Shown piece after piece: positions 61,601-63,318 of a stretch of 64,000 bases of DNA. The notes beneath the pieces were generated by a model. The model saw only the letters and a program-made list of their open reading frames with translations, made no database searches and had not been told where the DNA came from. The stretch comes from Heligmosomoides polygyrus polygyrus (Eukaryota > Nematoda > Chromadorea > Rhabditida > Heligmosomidae), in assembly GCA_947396885.1 (NCBI GenBank), contig OX377203.1:7378001-7442000 (forward strand), in the 5' to 3' direction. A program made the translations under genes and the position numbers. Within the stretch, counting starts at the first letter, position 1. The number at the start of each line of letters is the position of its first letter.

Positions 61601-63318
61601 CGTCTATCGAACTTTGAGTGAAAATGGGGCATATTTATTCATGAGGGATTTAATGTAGTTTAAAAGTCGCTTAAAGGGGTCTTGAGAGACAGTTGGTTCG
61701 TGTCGCGAATGTGGGCAGCATTGGAATGTGATAGCACGTCAGCCTATCAGCCAAGCAGAGCACCGACCATACACACTCAATCTGAATGACACGCCCATTC
61801 GATGGGCCTGATTGGCTGGCGCGGTCTTATTTCCCAATGCTGTCCAGATTCGCGACTATGACACATTTGAGCGGCTCTAACTCCCTTCTTACGGAGCCCT
61901 GATGACTGAAAACTCTCGCGCCAGGTTTGTCGCACAGCCAGCCTGTGGTAAGGCCCCCGATTTCGGCAGGCCATAACTCGCTCAGGATTTCATTTTGCAA
62001 TTTTGACAGCCATATTCGTAATCAGAATCCCGAGCTCTTTCTAATGATCCTGGTCTCCACTTGAAGTTCCATGGGAGGTCCCTAGAAAGCGGCCTTTCAG
62101 AAGTAGAATGGAAGAGTTATCTGCAAGGGCATTATTTATCTCACTTTTCTTGGTTATTGATCGAAAATGCATGGAAAGTCGATCAATACACTTATAGCAA
62201 AAGAAAGAGATGGTTGGCCTAGATGCTGAACTGAACTCCAATCGATTCGTGCATAAGCAAACGCCGCCACCTGCTGACTGCGCCACAACAGCGCTCTCAC
62301 AGATGTCAGAGCATCGAAACAGAGCTTGAAAAGTGGAAGAGACCTACCGTACAAATTCAACGCGATGCCTTTCAGCAGCTGTATATGTGGAGAGTCGCCA
62401 TCGGCTCCGCCACACGCCTTCAGCGCCGTGCCATAGTAGCCTTCACTGAAAAGAAGACGTGGTTTTTCCACCGAGAATTCTTCTCGATGAATTGGAATCT
62501 TATAGTTAAACCTCACCTAGTGAAGGATGACCCTTAGCCCTAGCTTGTACTTACGCCGCTAGGCGACGCGGCACCATGGTCGGAATAGATATCGATAGGA
62601 TGAAGCGAAAGATCGATATCTATGGCGATCGCAGTGCCGCGCCGTGCGGCGGCGAAAGTATAAGCTAGGATTTATGAAATTAGGACCTAGGACCTTGAAT
62701 AACTATAACTGAGCGGCGCGAAAATAATGGCCGGCTTGTGGCGTCGAATTCACTGAGTTCCTTTCACAGATTCTGATTTCTAATCGATCTAATTTTCAAA
62801 TTTTATCATATTTCATTTTGTTTACACTTATTCATATAAATTGTCAATAGCGCACGCTACTGATATTCTGGAATAATTCTAAAACATCTTAAAACACAAA
62901 TTTAAATGGTCACTATGACCTACTAGATAAAACTTTAAAATCTTTTTTATAAAGTTTTCAGTGTGCGTCATAGCTGAATAACTTCAACCACATAGTTATT
63001 TCCCTCCAATCAATAGTCGCCCGCAGCGCGCCAGCGTAGATCATCAAGAAGTATGAATGCACAGAAATTCTGCAGGTAACGACAGGAACGGTTTCAAACA
63101 AAAACCTCTACGTCCCTTAAGACTAAAATCGACCACTTGTAGCCTTCCAGAATGCGCCATGAAATTCAACATCAATTTTCTTTACATGATTTTGACGTTG
63201 CGCGGTTGTTCCACTTCATAAGAAGAAGCTCAATATTTATCACTTAAACTGACCGCAGATAGAAGTGAACGGTGGCGATCGTCTTCTGGAGTGTGTCCGA
63301 TTGGTCATCAGCCGTCAT
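13466..63318 (-). CDS. TTC21B: IFT139 / tetratricopeptide repeat protein 21B, complete 34-exon gene
   Basis: TPR scaffold subunit of intraflagellar-transport complex A, which drives retrograde transport in cilia. I joined 34 exons on the minus strand. Every donor/acceptor pair is GT-AG and all phases close, giving 3,888 nt, or 1,295 aa plus TAA; human TTC21B is about 1,316 aa, so this looks full length. Conserved landmarks as I recall the family: a penultimate region with [17 protein letters not shown], a motif [20 protein letters not shown], and the C-terminus [18 protein letters not shown]. Exons (5' to 3'): 63318-63254, 62445-62348, 61571-61464, 57650-57487, 57391-57224, 56312-56193, 55374-55285, 53623-53517, 52437-52283, 51617-51520, 51325-51218, 49043-48951, 48865-48793, 48637-48504, 48450-48331, 45405-45241, 45022-44885, 44827-44727, 44564-44492, 43382-43272, 42950-42803, 42745-42646, 40112-40035, 39956-39866, 39631-39521, 39348-39267, 21985-21835, 21717-21562, 20374-20320, 20238-20110, 18211-18070, 17667-17579, 16173-16053, 13611-13466. 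TTC21A is the alternative paralogue; many invertebrates have a single gene. Confidence 0.95.
13940..14123. mobile_element. MITE family C, copy 1
   Basis: Ends read GTACTAGTCGGGAATGTGGC and the inverse of CACTGGTCGTCAATGTGGTC. The family consensus terminus is GGTACTGGTCGTYAATGTGG. Copies follow at 16243, 16867, 17326, 45061, 51757, 51963 and 55990; all are intronic. Confidence 0.75.
14464..15745 (+). mobile_element. mariner element 1, full length
   Basis: 1,282 bp between TA dinucleotides, with terminal inverted repeats TTAGGTTGTAACGAA followed by ATAAATGGCACTG-like sequence at both ends. It sits in intron 33 inside the second copy of a roughly 75-bp duplicated unit (CCATGTTAGATCCTGGTTAT, at 14382 and resuming at 15746). 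Confidence 0.93.
14650..15668 (+). pseudogene. mariner transposase (cecropia-like), two lesions
   Basis: Reads [20 protein letters not shown], an HTH region with [18 protein letters not shown], the signature WVPHEL, the first catalytic Asp in IVTCDEKW, the second in LLHDNARPH, and the third in [15 protein letters not shown] (DD34D spacing). About 339 codons, as in SETMAR-type mariners. A 1-nt deletion near 15200, after LHQRK, and an in-frame TAG at 15594, where a Tyr codon is usual, disable it. The end is GFYFD plus TAA. Confidence 0.95.
16053..16173 (-). CDS. TTC21B: IFT139 exon 33
   Basis: Acceptor CGTTTCAG, donor GTGGGT. Encodes [20 protein letters not shown] then [20 protein letters not shown]; human [20 protein letters not shown]. 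121 nt. Confidence 0.95.
16243..16603. mobile_element. MITE family C, copy 2
   Basis: GGTACTAGTCGTTAATGTGG at the left and CCACATTAACGACCAGTTCC at the right. It is the first of three tandem [MITE + AT-rich spacer] units in intron 32. Confidence 0.8.
16867..17057. mobile_element. MITE family C, copy 3
   Basis: ACAGGTCGCTAATGTGGCCT at left, inverse GGCCATATTAACGACTAGTA at right. Preceded by CAGCTTTAATAGAGCGGGAT, which also precedes copy 4, showing a tandem segmental duplication. Confidence 0.78.
17326..17520. mobile_element. MITE family C, copy 4
   Basis: GTACAAGTCGTTAATGTGGC to GACCACATAGACGACTAGTA. It ends about 60 bp from exon 32. Confidence 0.78.
17579..17667 (-). CDS. TTC21B: IFT139 exon 32
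   Basis: Acceptor GTTCTAG, donor GTTGGT (weak, as in exon 25). Encodes [20 protein letters not shown] then [10 protein letters not shown]; human [20 protein letters not shown]. 89 nt. Confidence 0.94.
18070..18211 (-). CDS. TTC21B: IFT139 exon 31
   Basis: Acceptor CATTTCAG. Encodes [40 protein letters not shown] and EADYLEK; human [20 protein letters not shown]. The donor GTACGT was preferred over GTGTAC two bases upstream because only it restores frame with exon 32. 142 nt. Confidence 0.93.
18558..18699. mobile_element. Nested MITE E1
   Basis: 142 bp, GGCCAGTGTTATACTCACGC to GGGAATATAACTCAGGCC, flanked by ATA at 18555-18557 and 18700-18702. Confidence 0.75.
18703..18862. mobile_element. 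Nested MITE E2
   Basis: 160 bp, GGCCTCTGTTATACTCCCGC to GGGAGTATAACAGAGGCC (perfect 18-bp ends), flanked by ATA at 18700-18702 and 18863-18865. It abuts E1 through the shared ATA. Confidence 0.8.
19334..19745. repeat. Complex repeat F, second block
   Basis: Starts GGCACTAGTTAAAAGTTCCG exactly like the 3332 block and has three copies of the TGATCA module (two minus, one plus). Contains a 13-G run at 19407. Confidence 0.85.
20110..20238 (-). CDS. TTC21B: IFT139 exon 30
   Basis: Acceptor TTTTTTAG, donor GTGAGT, 43 codons: [40 protein letters not shown] and NEG; human [20 protein letters not shown]. Confidence 0.92.
20320..20374 (-). CDS. TTC21B: IFT139 exon 29
   Basis: Short exon (55 nt): acceptor ATTTCAG, donor GTGAGT; encodes [19 protein letters not shown], human QLAVRTAEKLLKELKP. 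Confidence 0.9.
20480..21380. repeat. Degenerate tandem array with core CTGTCCGCGCAAAATT
   Basis: Five units, spaced 130-226 bp, each with GTCYGTCCGCGCAAARTTRT (at 20499, 20711, 20843, 21020, 21246) followed by ATCGATCGAT-rich sequence. Fills intron 28. Its core occurs in the opposite orientation in the array at 22630. Confidence 0.8.
21562..21717 (-). CDS. TTC21B: IFT139 exon 28
   Basis: The most conserved exon: [20 protein letters not shown] then [20 protein letters not shown] and [11 protein letters not shown]. The human protein has the near-identical [20 protein letters not shown]. Acceptor TTTTCCAG, donor GTATGT. 156 nt. Confidence 0.97.
21835..21985 (-). CDS. TTC21B: IFT139 exon 27
   Basis: Acceptor TCTTCCAG-like, donor GTGAGT. 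Encodes [40 protein letters not shown] and [10 protein letters not shown]; human GFQYCKGLYLWYTGEPN. It spans the huge intron 26 in phase with exon 26. 151 nt. Confidence 0.93.
22630..23115. repeat. Tandem array, about four 121-132-bp units
   Basis: Units start with CGGCAATTA at 22636, 22757, 22883 and 23015 and contain TTGCGCRGWCACACAGACAG. The beginning is the reverse complement of the 20.5-kb array core. Confidence 0.85.
23120..23770. repeat. ATCGATCGAT-rich interspersed repeat, intron 26 block
   Basis: Repeated ATCGATCGAT / ATCGATTTTTGCCC modules without coding potential. The same family is at 37800-38080, 38690-38880, 43660-43880, 54420-54460, 56520-56880 and 57700-59510. Confidence 0.7.
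24143..24414. mobile_element. MITE family D, tandem left ends plus one right end
   Basis: Three successive copies of GTCRCGAATGTGGGCAGCAN (24149, 24216, 24279) followed by a CCAATCATAACC motif, then a single right end near CTGCTGCCCATATTAGCAAC. Complete copies are at 25977 and 61697. Confidence 0.65.
24530..25190. repeat. AT-rich low-complexity block
   Basis: Almost entirely A/T with AAATAAATAA and TTTTTTTATT runs. No gene visible. Confidence 0.8.
25977..26191. mobile_element. MITE family D, complete copy
   Basis: Inverted ends TGCCGTGGTACATGTCGCGA and the inverse of CGGCAGTGGTATATGTCGCG, with AGCAGCATTGG continuing both. 215 bp. Confidence 0.8.
26324..27029. mobile_element. Inverted-repeat element family I, copy 1 (uninterrupted)
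   Basis: About 705 bp with long inverted ends: AGTGATGAAGTGATATACCA...TCAAATTGGACACTCTTC at left, mirrored at right by GAAGAGTGTCCACTTTGACG...ATATATTCATCACT. No transposase; superfamily unknown. It serves as the empty-site reference for copy 2 at 32355. Confidence 0.7.
27387..28648 (+). mobile_element. mariner element 2, full length
   Basis: 1,262 bp with terminal repeats TTAGGTTGGAAAAAAGTCTC and inverse of TTAGGTTGGAAAAAAAAGTC, flanked by TA at 27385-27386 and 28649-28650. Lies in intron 26. Confidence 0.95.
27564..28581 (+). pseudogene. mariner transposase 2, several frameshifts
   Basis: Segments in order: [20 protein letters not shown], a shifted [20 protein letters not shown], a further shift before [17 protein letters not shown], then [20 protein letters not shown] and [15 protein letters not shown]. 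Catalytic residues one and three read E where D is usual (GEES, PPEC). At least two frameshifts and a stop near 28480, so it is an old, dead copy distinct from mariner 1. Confidence 0.9.
28651..29440. other. No gene recognised; G-rich
   Basis: Contains G-runs at 28684 (9) and 29184 (14) and repeated GACGTCGTNNAACGTG-like words. It resembles 38440-38640, which also has GACGTGCTGAAGA and a poly-G tract. Confidence 0.4.
29440..30555 (-). mobile_element. Second RTE-type LINE, 5'-truncated
   Basis: A 364-codon open frame on the minus strand (30554-29460) with [20 protein letters not shown], the catalytic region [13 protein letters not shown] and [20 protein letters not shown]. The catalytic box is normally FADD; here the first Asp is Tyr, so the enzyme is inactive even though the frame is open. 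The fingers domain and endonuclease are missing. It belongs to another RTE subfamily than the 34-kb element and is closest to the fragment at 10190. The 3' tail resembles an AAAGT repeat. Confidence 0.9.
30604..30641. repeat. Short perfect-type hairpin
   Basis: CCAGACGTTTGGCGGCC pairs with the inverse GGCCGCTGAACGTCTGG around a short loop. Confidence 0.7.
30793..31093 (+). mobile_element. SINE-A copy 2
   Basis: Same body as the 1338 copy (CACCCGATACCAGGTTCCTG) including the B box, the GTAGAATGTACTGGCGCATC domain and a TTTTCATCC tail. The target duplication is degenerate (TAAAAAC versus TAAAAAA). Confidence 0.82.
31100..31935. other. No gene recognised
   Basis: Overlapping 80-90-codon ORFs at 31146-31570 have no recognisable domain. 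Confidence 0.4.
31940..32165 (-). mobile_element. Second tRNA-headed SINE (SINE-B), minus strand
   Basis: On the minus strand an A-box-like TGGAGCAGTGG (about 32155) is followed at about 50 bp by GGTTCGATTCC (about 32104). The element ends in GCGCCGTGCACTCTAC, a variant (inverse) of the 3' domain of SINE-A. No clear target duplication. Confidence 0.55.
32482..33953. mobile_element. Mariner-derived fold-back element with 0.72-kb arms
   Basis: Left arm 32482-33207 and right arm 33235-33953 are inverted copies around a 27-nt loop. The termini CTAGGTTGTCCCACAAGTC and TTCGGTTGTCCCATAAGTCC are mariner-like and flanked by TA (32480-32481, 33954-33955). Next to the loop each arm carries the start of a mariner-like transposase: on plus from ATG 33144, [20 protein letters not shown]; on minus [20 protein letters not shown]. 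Both resemble the N-terminal HTH of nematode mariners. No catalytic domain remains. An RNA read from either strand would fold into a roughly 700-bp hairpin. Confidence 0.9.
34325..34400 (+). promoter_or_regulatory. tRNA-like head with A and B boxes at the LINE 5' end
   Basis: TAGCCTAGTGG at 34335 fits a Pol III A box and GGTTCGACTCC at 34379 a B box. CCGAG near the start can pair with CTCGG after the B box, but the T arm is poor, so this is tRNA-like rather than a tRNA gene. A related sequence is on the minus strand at 43470-43545. Confidence 0.7.
34402..37452 (+). pseudogene. RTE endonuclease-reverse transcriptase ORF, two in-frame TGA codons
   Basis: One frame runs to the TAA at 37450. The apurinic endonuclease domain is complete: [17 protein letters not shown] with the catalytic Glu, [17 protein letters not shown] and [10 protein letters not shown] with the final His. 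The reverse transcriptase has [31 protein letters not shown] and [13 protein letters not shown] with both catalytic Asp, then [16 protein letters not shown] codons interrupt it at 35437 (after NEL) and 36070 (after PVEA). There is no frameshift. The earlier ATG at 34342 lies inside the tRNA-like head, so I favour a start at 34402 or later. Confidence 0.93.
37795..38900. repeat. ATCGAT-rich repeats and G-rich tract in intron 26
   Basis: ATCGATCGA modules at 37800-38060 and 38690-38880 flank a duplicated AATTACGGGGCGCAAATTAT-type block and a 15-G run at 38543. No gene. Confidence 0.6.
38922..39059. mobile_element. Harbinger-like MITE-B6
   Basis: Near-perfect palindrome, GAGCCGTTTATACTTCGACG at left and GTCGAAGTATAAACGGGCCC at right, with TTA at both edges. 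Very similar to B1. Confidence 0.82.
39267..39348 (-). CDS. TTC21B: IFT139 exon 26
   Basis: Acceptor GTTCCAG, donor GTTAGT. Encodes [20 protein letters not shown] then QLLEKYP; human [20 protein letters not shown]. It is followed by the 17.3-kb transposon-filled intron 26. Confidence 0.93.
39521..39631 (-). CDS. TTC21B: IFT139 exon 25
   Basis: Acceptor CTTTCAG; encodes [20 protein letters not shown] then [17 protein letters not shown], human [20 protein letters not shown]. The donor GTTGGT is weak but gives the human-like ATL-MVADML junction. 37 codons. Confidence 0.9.
39866..39956 (-). CDS. TTC21B: IFT139 exon 24
   Basis: Acceptor TCTGCAG, donor GTGCGA. Encodes [20 protein letters not shown] then [11 protein letters not shown]; human [20 protein letters not shown]. 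A second AG four bases downstream was rejected on phase. 91 nt. Confidence 0.9.
40035..40112 (-). CDS. TTC21B: IFT139 exon 23
   Basis: Acceptor GGTTTCAG, donor GTGAGT. Encodes [20 protein letters not shown] then VKKEIS, matching human ARELQARVLKR and the following lysine-rich linker. A MITE begins only 17 bp upstream of its acceptor AG. 78 nt. Confidence 0.88.
40132..40570. mobile_element. Harbinger-like MITE-B7, split by a SINE
   Basis: Starts GGGCCCGCTTATACTTCGAC after TTA; after the SINE it resumes CTTATACTTCGACGCCAAGC and ends GGAAGTATAAACGGGC. Located just upstream of the exon 23 acceptor. Confidence 0.85.
40153..40440 (+). mobile_element. SINE-A copy 3, nested in MITE-B7
   Basis: 288 bp bounded by 14-bp repeats CTTATACTTCGACG (40139-40152, 40441-40454) that belong to the MITE. 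Contains the body CACCCGATACCAGGTTCCTG and ends with TTTATCCTTATC. Confidence 0.93.
40640..41844. repeat. A-rich low-complexity tract (AAATAAATAAAC type)
   Basis: About 1.2 kb in which the plus strand is overwhelmingly A with T as TAAATA words. Two longer blocks (40870-40950 and 41085-41165) repeat TTATTTTCTTATTTT. Minus-strand ORFs look like membrane proteins only because of this composition. Confidence 0.8.
41845..42035 (+). mobile_element. SINE-A copy 4, internally deleted
   Basis: Head ATAGCGCAGTCAGAGGAGGC, then GTTCTTGGTTCAGGTTCCGT, and the 3' domain AGTGAAATGCGTGGCGGATC; part of the middle is missing. Confidence 0.75.
42068..42325 (-). mobile_element. SINE-A copy 5, minus strand
   Basis: Tail-to-tail with copy 4: the 3' end GGATGCGCCACGCATTCTAC (inverse) is at the left and the head GCGCAATCGGAGGAAGCGCC (minus) at the right. 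Confidence 0.8.
42646..42745 (-). CDS. TTC21B: IFT139 exon 22
   Basis: Acceptor CTTTCAG. Encodes [20 protein letters not shown] then [13 protein letters not shown]. The donor is the atypical GTGCGT; it was chosen because it leaves the two-base phase that exon 23 needs to continue the human ARELQARVLKR alignment. 100 nt. Confidence 0.9.
42803..42950 (-). CDS. TTC21B: IFT139 exon 21
   Basis: Acceptor AACCTTCAG, donor GTATCT. Encodes [40 protein letters not shown] and PLDEEPNPT; human [20 protein letters not shown]. 148 nt. Confidence 0.94.
43272..43382 (-). CDS. TTC21B: IFT139 exon 20
   Basis: Acceptor AATTTCAG, donor GTAAGT, 37 codons. Encodes [20 protein letters not shown] then [17 protein letters not shown]; human [20 protein letters not shown]. 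Confidence 0.95.
43470..43545 (-). repeat. tRNA-like sequence related to the LINE head
   Basis: On minus: TAGTCGAGTGG (A box, 43534-43524) and GGTTCGACTCC (B box, 43490-43480), with the same AACGGTCACAGG before the B box as at 34368. The acceptor stem does not pair. Probably a solo SINE-like derivative of the LINE head. Confidence 0.65.
44492..44564 (-). CDS. TTC21B: IFT139 exon 19
   Basis: Acceptor TTCTTCAG, donor GTACTT. Encodes [20 protein letters not shown] then MSVQE; human RSFLLLGDAYMNILEPEE. 73 nt. Confidence 0.92.
44727..44827 (-). CDS. TTC21B: IFT139 exon 18
   Basis: Acceptor TGTTTAG, donor GTTCAC (weak). Encodes [20 protein letters not shown] then [13 protein letters not shown]; human [20 protein letters not shown]. 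101 nt; a 57-bp intron separates it from exon 17. Confidence 0.93.
44885..45022 (-). CDS. TTC21B: IFT139 exon 17
   Basis: Acceptor ATTGTCAG, donor GTACGC, 46 codons. Encodes [20 protein letters not shown] then [20 protein letters not shown] and LAILNT; human [20 protein letters not shown]. Confidence 0.95.
45061..45209. mobile_element. MITE family C, copy 5, filling intron 16
   Basis: ACTAGTCGTGAATGTGGTCC to GGCCACACTAACGACTAGT. It makes up about 149 of the 218 bp of the intron between exons 17 and 16. Confidence 0.82.
45241..45405 (-). CDS. TTC21B: IFT139 exon 16
   Basis: Acceptor GTTTTCAG, donor GTAAGT, 55 codons. Encodes [20 protein letters not shown], then [20 protein letters not shown] and QTMKQS, matching human HRLSIFLELIDVHRLNGEQ. 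Confidence 0.94.
45478..45806. repeat. Tandem array G, about four 76-bp units
   Basis: Units contain CACGCAGCCGAAAGGGTGTG, CATCGTCAAAAAATAGAC and a GACACGGCACGATGTGTCAC half-palindrome. Two more units are at 46226-46385. Confidence 0.9.
46226..46385. repeat. Tandem array G, second block
   Basis: Two further units, followed by a CATAGTGATAAACAGTTATT sequence that parallels the end of the first block. Confidence 0.85.
46406..47147. mobile_element. 742-bp inverted-repeat element with 8-bp TSD
   Basis: Inverted arms of about 200 bp beginning GGTACTATTGTACTTTTGGT, flanked by CAGTTATT on both sides (46398-46405, 47148-47155). No ORF. Eight-base duplications and GG termini fit Merlin-like or hAT-like elements; I cannot decide. 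A 15-G run is at 46626. Confidence 0.88.
47370..48100. repeat. Family I element remnant with a palindrome at its right end
   Basis: Left module CTAATTGGACACTCTTCTAA and an internal CGCGCCATGCACTCGAAAAA as in copy 2. At 47930-48160 two right ends face each other as a palindrome (AGTATACCATGTTCACGTTG against CGTGAAAATGGTATACT). Confidence 0.6.
48331..48450 (-). CDS. TTC21B: IFT139 exon 15
   Basis: Acceptor TTTCTAG, donor GTTAGT, 40 codons. Encodes [20 protein letters not shown] then [20 protein letters not shown]; human has [20 protein letters not shown]. The intron to exon 14 is only 53 bp. Confidence 0.95.
48504..48637 (-). CDS. TTC21B: IFT139 exon 14
   Basis: Acceptor CTTATAG, donor GTAAGG. 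Encodes [20 protein letters not shown], then [20 protein letters not shown] and LLRAE. A canonical TPR pair matching human [20 protein letters not shown]. 134 nt. Confidence 0.94.
48793..48865 (-). CDS. TTC21B: IFT139 exon 13
   Basis: Acceptor TTTTTCAG, donor GTACGG. Encodes [20 protein letters not shown] then DNSP; aligned with human LRRCISVLETVVRTVPG. 73 nt. Confidence 0.92.
48951..49043 (-). CDS. TTC21B: IFT139 exon 12
   Basis: Acceptor CTTCTAG, donor GTTAGT, 31 codons. Encodes [20 protein letters not shown] then [11 protein letters not shown]; human [20 protein letters not shown] is clearly collinear. Confidence 0.94.
49050..49734. other. Intron 11, no gene recognised
   Basis: GC-rich from 49250 to 49700. 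The ORFs here are unsupported. Confidence 0.4.
49735..50552. mobile_element. 818-bp terminal-inverted-repeat element, unknown family
   Basis: Ends GGCCGGATTCATGAACG and (inverse) GCCCGGATTCATGAACG, with long imperfect arms to about 49920 and from 50410 (GCGAGGGTTTTGCTCCGCGG on one side, its inverse on the other). Flanked by CCAGG at 49730-49734 and 50553-50557. The core has a perfect-type hairpin at 50103-50145. No transposase. Confidence 0.75.
50560..51217. other. Intron 11 remainder, no gene recognised
   Basis: No repeat family or ORF that I can identify. Confidence 0.35.
51218..51325 (-). CDS. TTC21B: IFT139 exon 11
   Basis: Acceptor TTTTAG, donor GTATTT, 36 codons. Encodes [20 protein letters not shown] then [16 protein letters not shown]; human equivalent [20 protein letters not shown]. 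Confidence 0.92.
51520..51617 (-). CDS. TTC21B: IFT139 exon 10
   Basis: Acceptor TCTTCAAG, donor GTATGT. Encodes [20 protein letters not shown] then [13 protein letters not shown], matching human [20 protein letters not shown]. 98 nt. Confidence 0.92.
51757..51889. mobile_element. MITE family C, copy 6
   Basis: AACTAGTCGCTAATGTAGCC to TTATCGACTAGTA, with a degraded right end. Confidence 0.6.
51963..52160. mobile_element. MITE family C, copy 7
   Basis: GGGTACTTGTCGTTAATCTG at left, ATGTAGGCCACATTAACGAC at right. Confidence 0.7.
52283..52437 (-). CDS. TTC21B: IFT139 exon 9
   Basis: Acceptor TGCCCAG, donor GTGGGT. Encodes [20 protein letters not shown] then [20 protein letters not shown] and [12 protein letters not shown]. 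Aligns with human [20 protein letters not shown]. 155 nt. Confidence 0.93.
52462..52594. mobile_element. Harbinger-like MITE-B9
   Basis: 133 bp flanked by TAA (52459-52461, 52595-52597); arms contain GCTTATACTTCAATC and CTCAAGTATAAATTTAAGC. Confidence 0.75.
52681..53361. mobile_element. Tourist-like MITE-B8 (681 bp) with internal repeats
   Basis: Flanked by TTA (52678-52680, 53362-53364). Termini GGGCCTGTTCATACTTCGCG and TTGTCGCAAAGTATGAACAG (then GCCC) are classic Tourist-like. Inside are further copies of the terminus beside GACAAGAGC repeats, and a triplicated AACTGAAACAGACA module, suggesting nested insertions. Lies in intron 8. Confidence 0.85.
53517..53623 (-). CDS. TTC21B: IFT139 exon 8
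   Basis: Acceptor GATTTTCAG, donor GTATCA, 107 nt. Encodes [20 protein letters not shown] then [15 protein letters not shown], matching human [20 protein letters not shown]. It supplies the two-base phase that exon 9 requires, which is independent support for the call. Confidence 0.9.
54089..54364 (+). mobile_element. SINE-A copy 6
   Basis: Flanked by CTAATCGCAAG / CTAATAGCAAG (54078-54088, 54365-54375). B box GGTTCGAGTTT is closer to the consensus than in the other copies. Confidence 0.88.
55285..55374 (-). CDS. TTC21B: IFT139 exon 7
   Basis: Acceptor TTTCAG, donor GTGAGT, 30 codons: [20 protein letters not shown] then [10 protein letters not shown]. Aligns with human [20 protein letters not shown]. 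Confidence 0.9.
55506..55566. mobile_element. Minimal 61-bp Harbinger-like MITE
   Basis: GGCCTATGTTATATTTCGGC and the inverse meet around CTGTTGTCGACGACG. It is one hairpin with hardly any loop, flanked by TAA and TTA. A partial B-type end (GGGTTTATACTTCCGTC) follows. Confidence 0.7.
55990..56148. mobile_element. MITE family C, copy 8
   Basis: GGTGCTAGTCGTCAATGTGG to CCACATTGACGACCAGTACC; the best-preserved inverted ends of the family. Confidence 0.82.
56193..56312 (-). CDS. TTC21B: IFT139 exon 6
   Basis: Acceptor TCTTCCAG, donor GTGAGT, 40 codons. Encodes [20 protein letters not shown] then [20 protein letters not shown], aligned with human [20 protein letters not shown] and the following TPR helix. 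Confidence 0.93.
56390..56880. repeat. Intron 5 repeats with the GTCCGCGCAAAATTA core
   Basis: Three degenerate units, each with CCGTCTGT...GTCCGCRCAAA and AATCGATATTATCGATTTTC. Confidence 0.7.
57224..57391 (-). CDS. TTC21B: IFT139 exon 5
   Basis: Acceptor ATTCAG; encodes [18 protein letters not shown], then [20 protein letters not shown] and [13 protein letters not shown]. It corresponds to human [20 protein letters not shown]. Donor GTGAGA. 56 codons, separated from exon 4 by a 95-bp intron. Confidence 0.94.
57487..57650 (-). CDS. TTC21B: IFT139 exon 4
   Basis: Acceptor GTTTCAG. Encodes [16 protein letters not shown], then [20 protein letters not shown] and [13 protein letters not shown], a TPR pair aligned with the human LYHAGLFLWHIGRHDKA region. 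The donor is the unusual GTGCGA, also used by exon 24. 164 nt, ends in phase 0. Confidence 0.93.
57700..59510. repeat. ATCGAT-rich degenerate tandem repeats, intron 3
   Basis: Units of roughly 130-140 bp containing ATCGATCGAT, a ATCGATTTTTCTCC-like word and AAAGGCTTGAAATAAGAGTC. G-run of 12 at 59253. No coding potential. Confidence 0.7.
59514..60072 (+). mobile_element. Solo LTR of an LTR retrotransposon
   Basis: 559 bp beginning TGTAACGCC and ending CCTTCACA, between 4-bp duplications ATAG (59510-59513, 60073-60076). On plus a TATA-like TTTATAT is at 59824 and AATAAA at 60019, in the right order for U3-R-U5. Upstream of the TATA are 3-4 imperfect units of about 50 bp (CCGCTCGCCACCTCGCACCA and variants). 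No internal coding region; superfamily undetermined. Confidence 0.7.
60080..61460. other. Intron 3 remainder: a family D MITE fragment and no gene
   Basis: 60280-60356 matches a right half of MITE D (CAACGCTGCTCACATTCGCA). A 14-G run is at 60795; the rest is T-rich. Confidence 0.45.
61464..61571 (-). CDS. TTC21B: IFT139 exon 3
   Basis: Acceptor TTTATTAG; encodes [20 protein letters not shown] and continues to [10 protein letters not shown]. It matches the human segment GKTQEALREFEAI. Donor GTAATC. 108 nt. Confidence 0.93.
61697..61858. mobile_element. MITE family D, copy in intron 2
   Basis: GTGTCGCGAATGTGGGCAGC to CAATGCTGTCCAGATTCGCG, inverted ends about 25 bp. Confidence 0.78.
62348..62445 (-). 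CDS. TTC21B: IFT139 exon 2
   Basis: Acceptor CTTTTCAG; encodes [17 protein letters not shown] then [16 protein letters not shown], the first helical repeat. Donor GTAGGT. 98 nt; it takes one base of phase and leaves one. Confidence 0.92.
62536..62671. mobile_element. Harbinger-like MITE-B11 in intron 1
   Basis: Palindrome CCCTAGCTTGTACTTACGCC to GCGAAAGTATAAGCTAGGA with AGATATCGAT symmetry at the centre. Confidence 0.65.
63254..63318 (-). CDS. TTC21B: IFT139 exon 1 (start codon)
   Basis: Begins ATG-ACG-GCT and encodes [20 protein letters not shown], equivalent to the human N-terminus MDSQELKTLINYYCQE. The donor is GTCAGT directly after 63254. It ends two bases into an Arg codon, completed by exon 2. 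It is the only ATG in frame with exon 2 here, which fixes the start. Confidence 0.85.
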
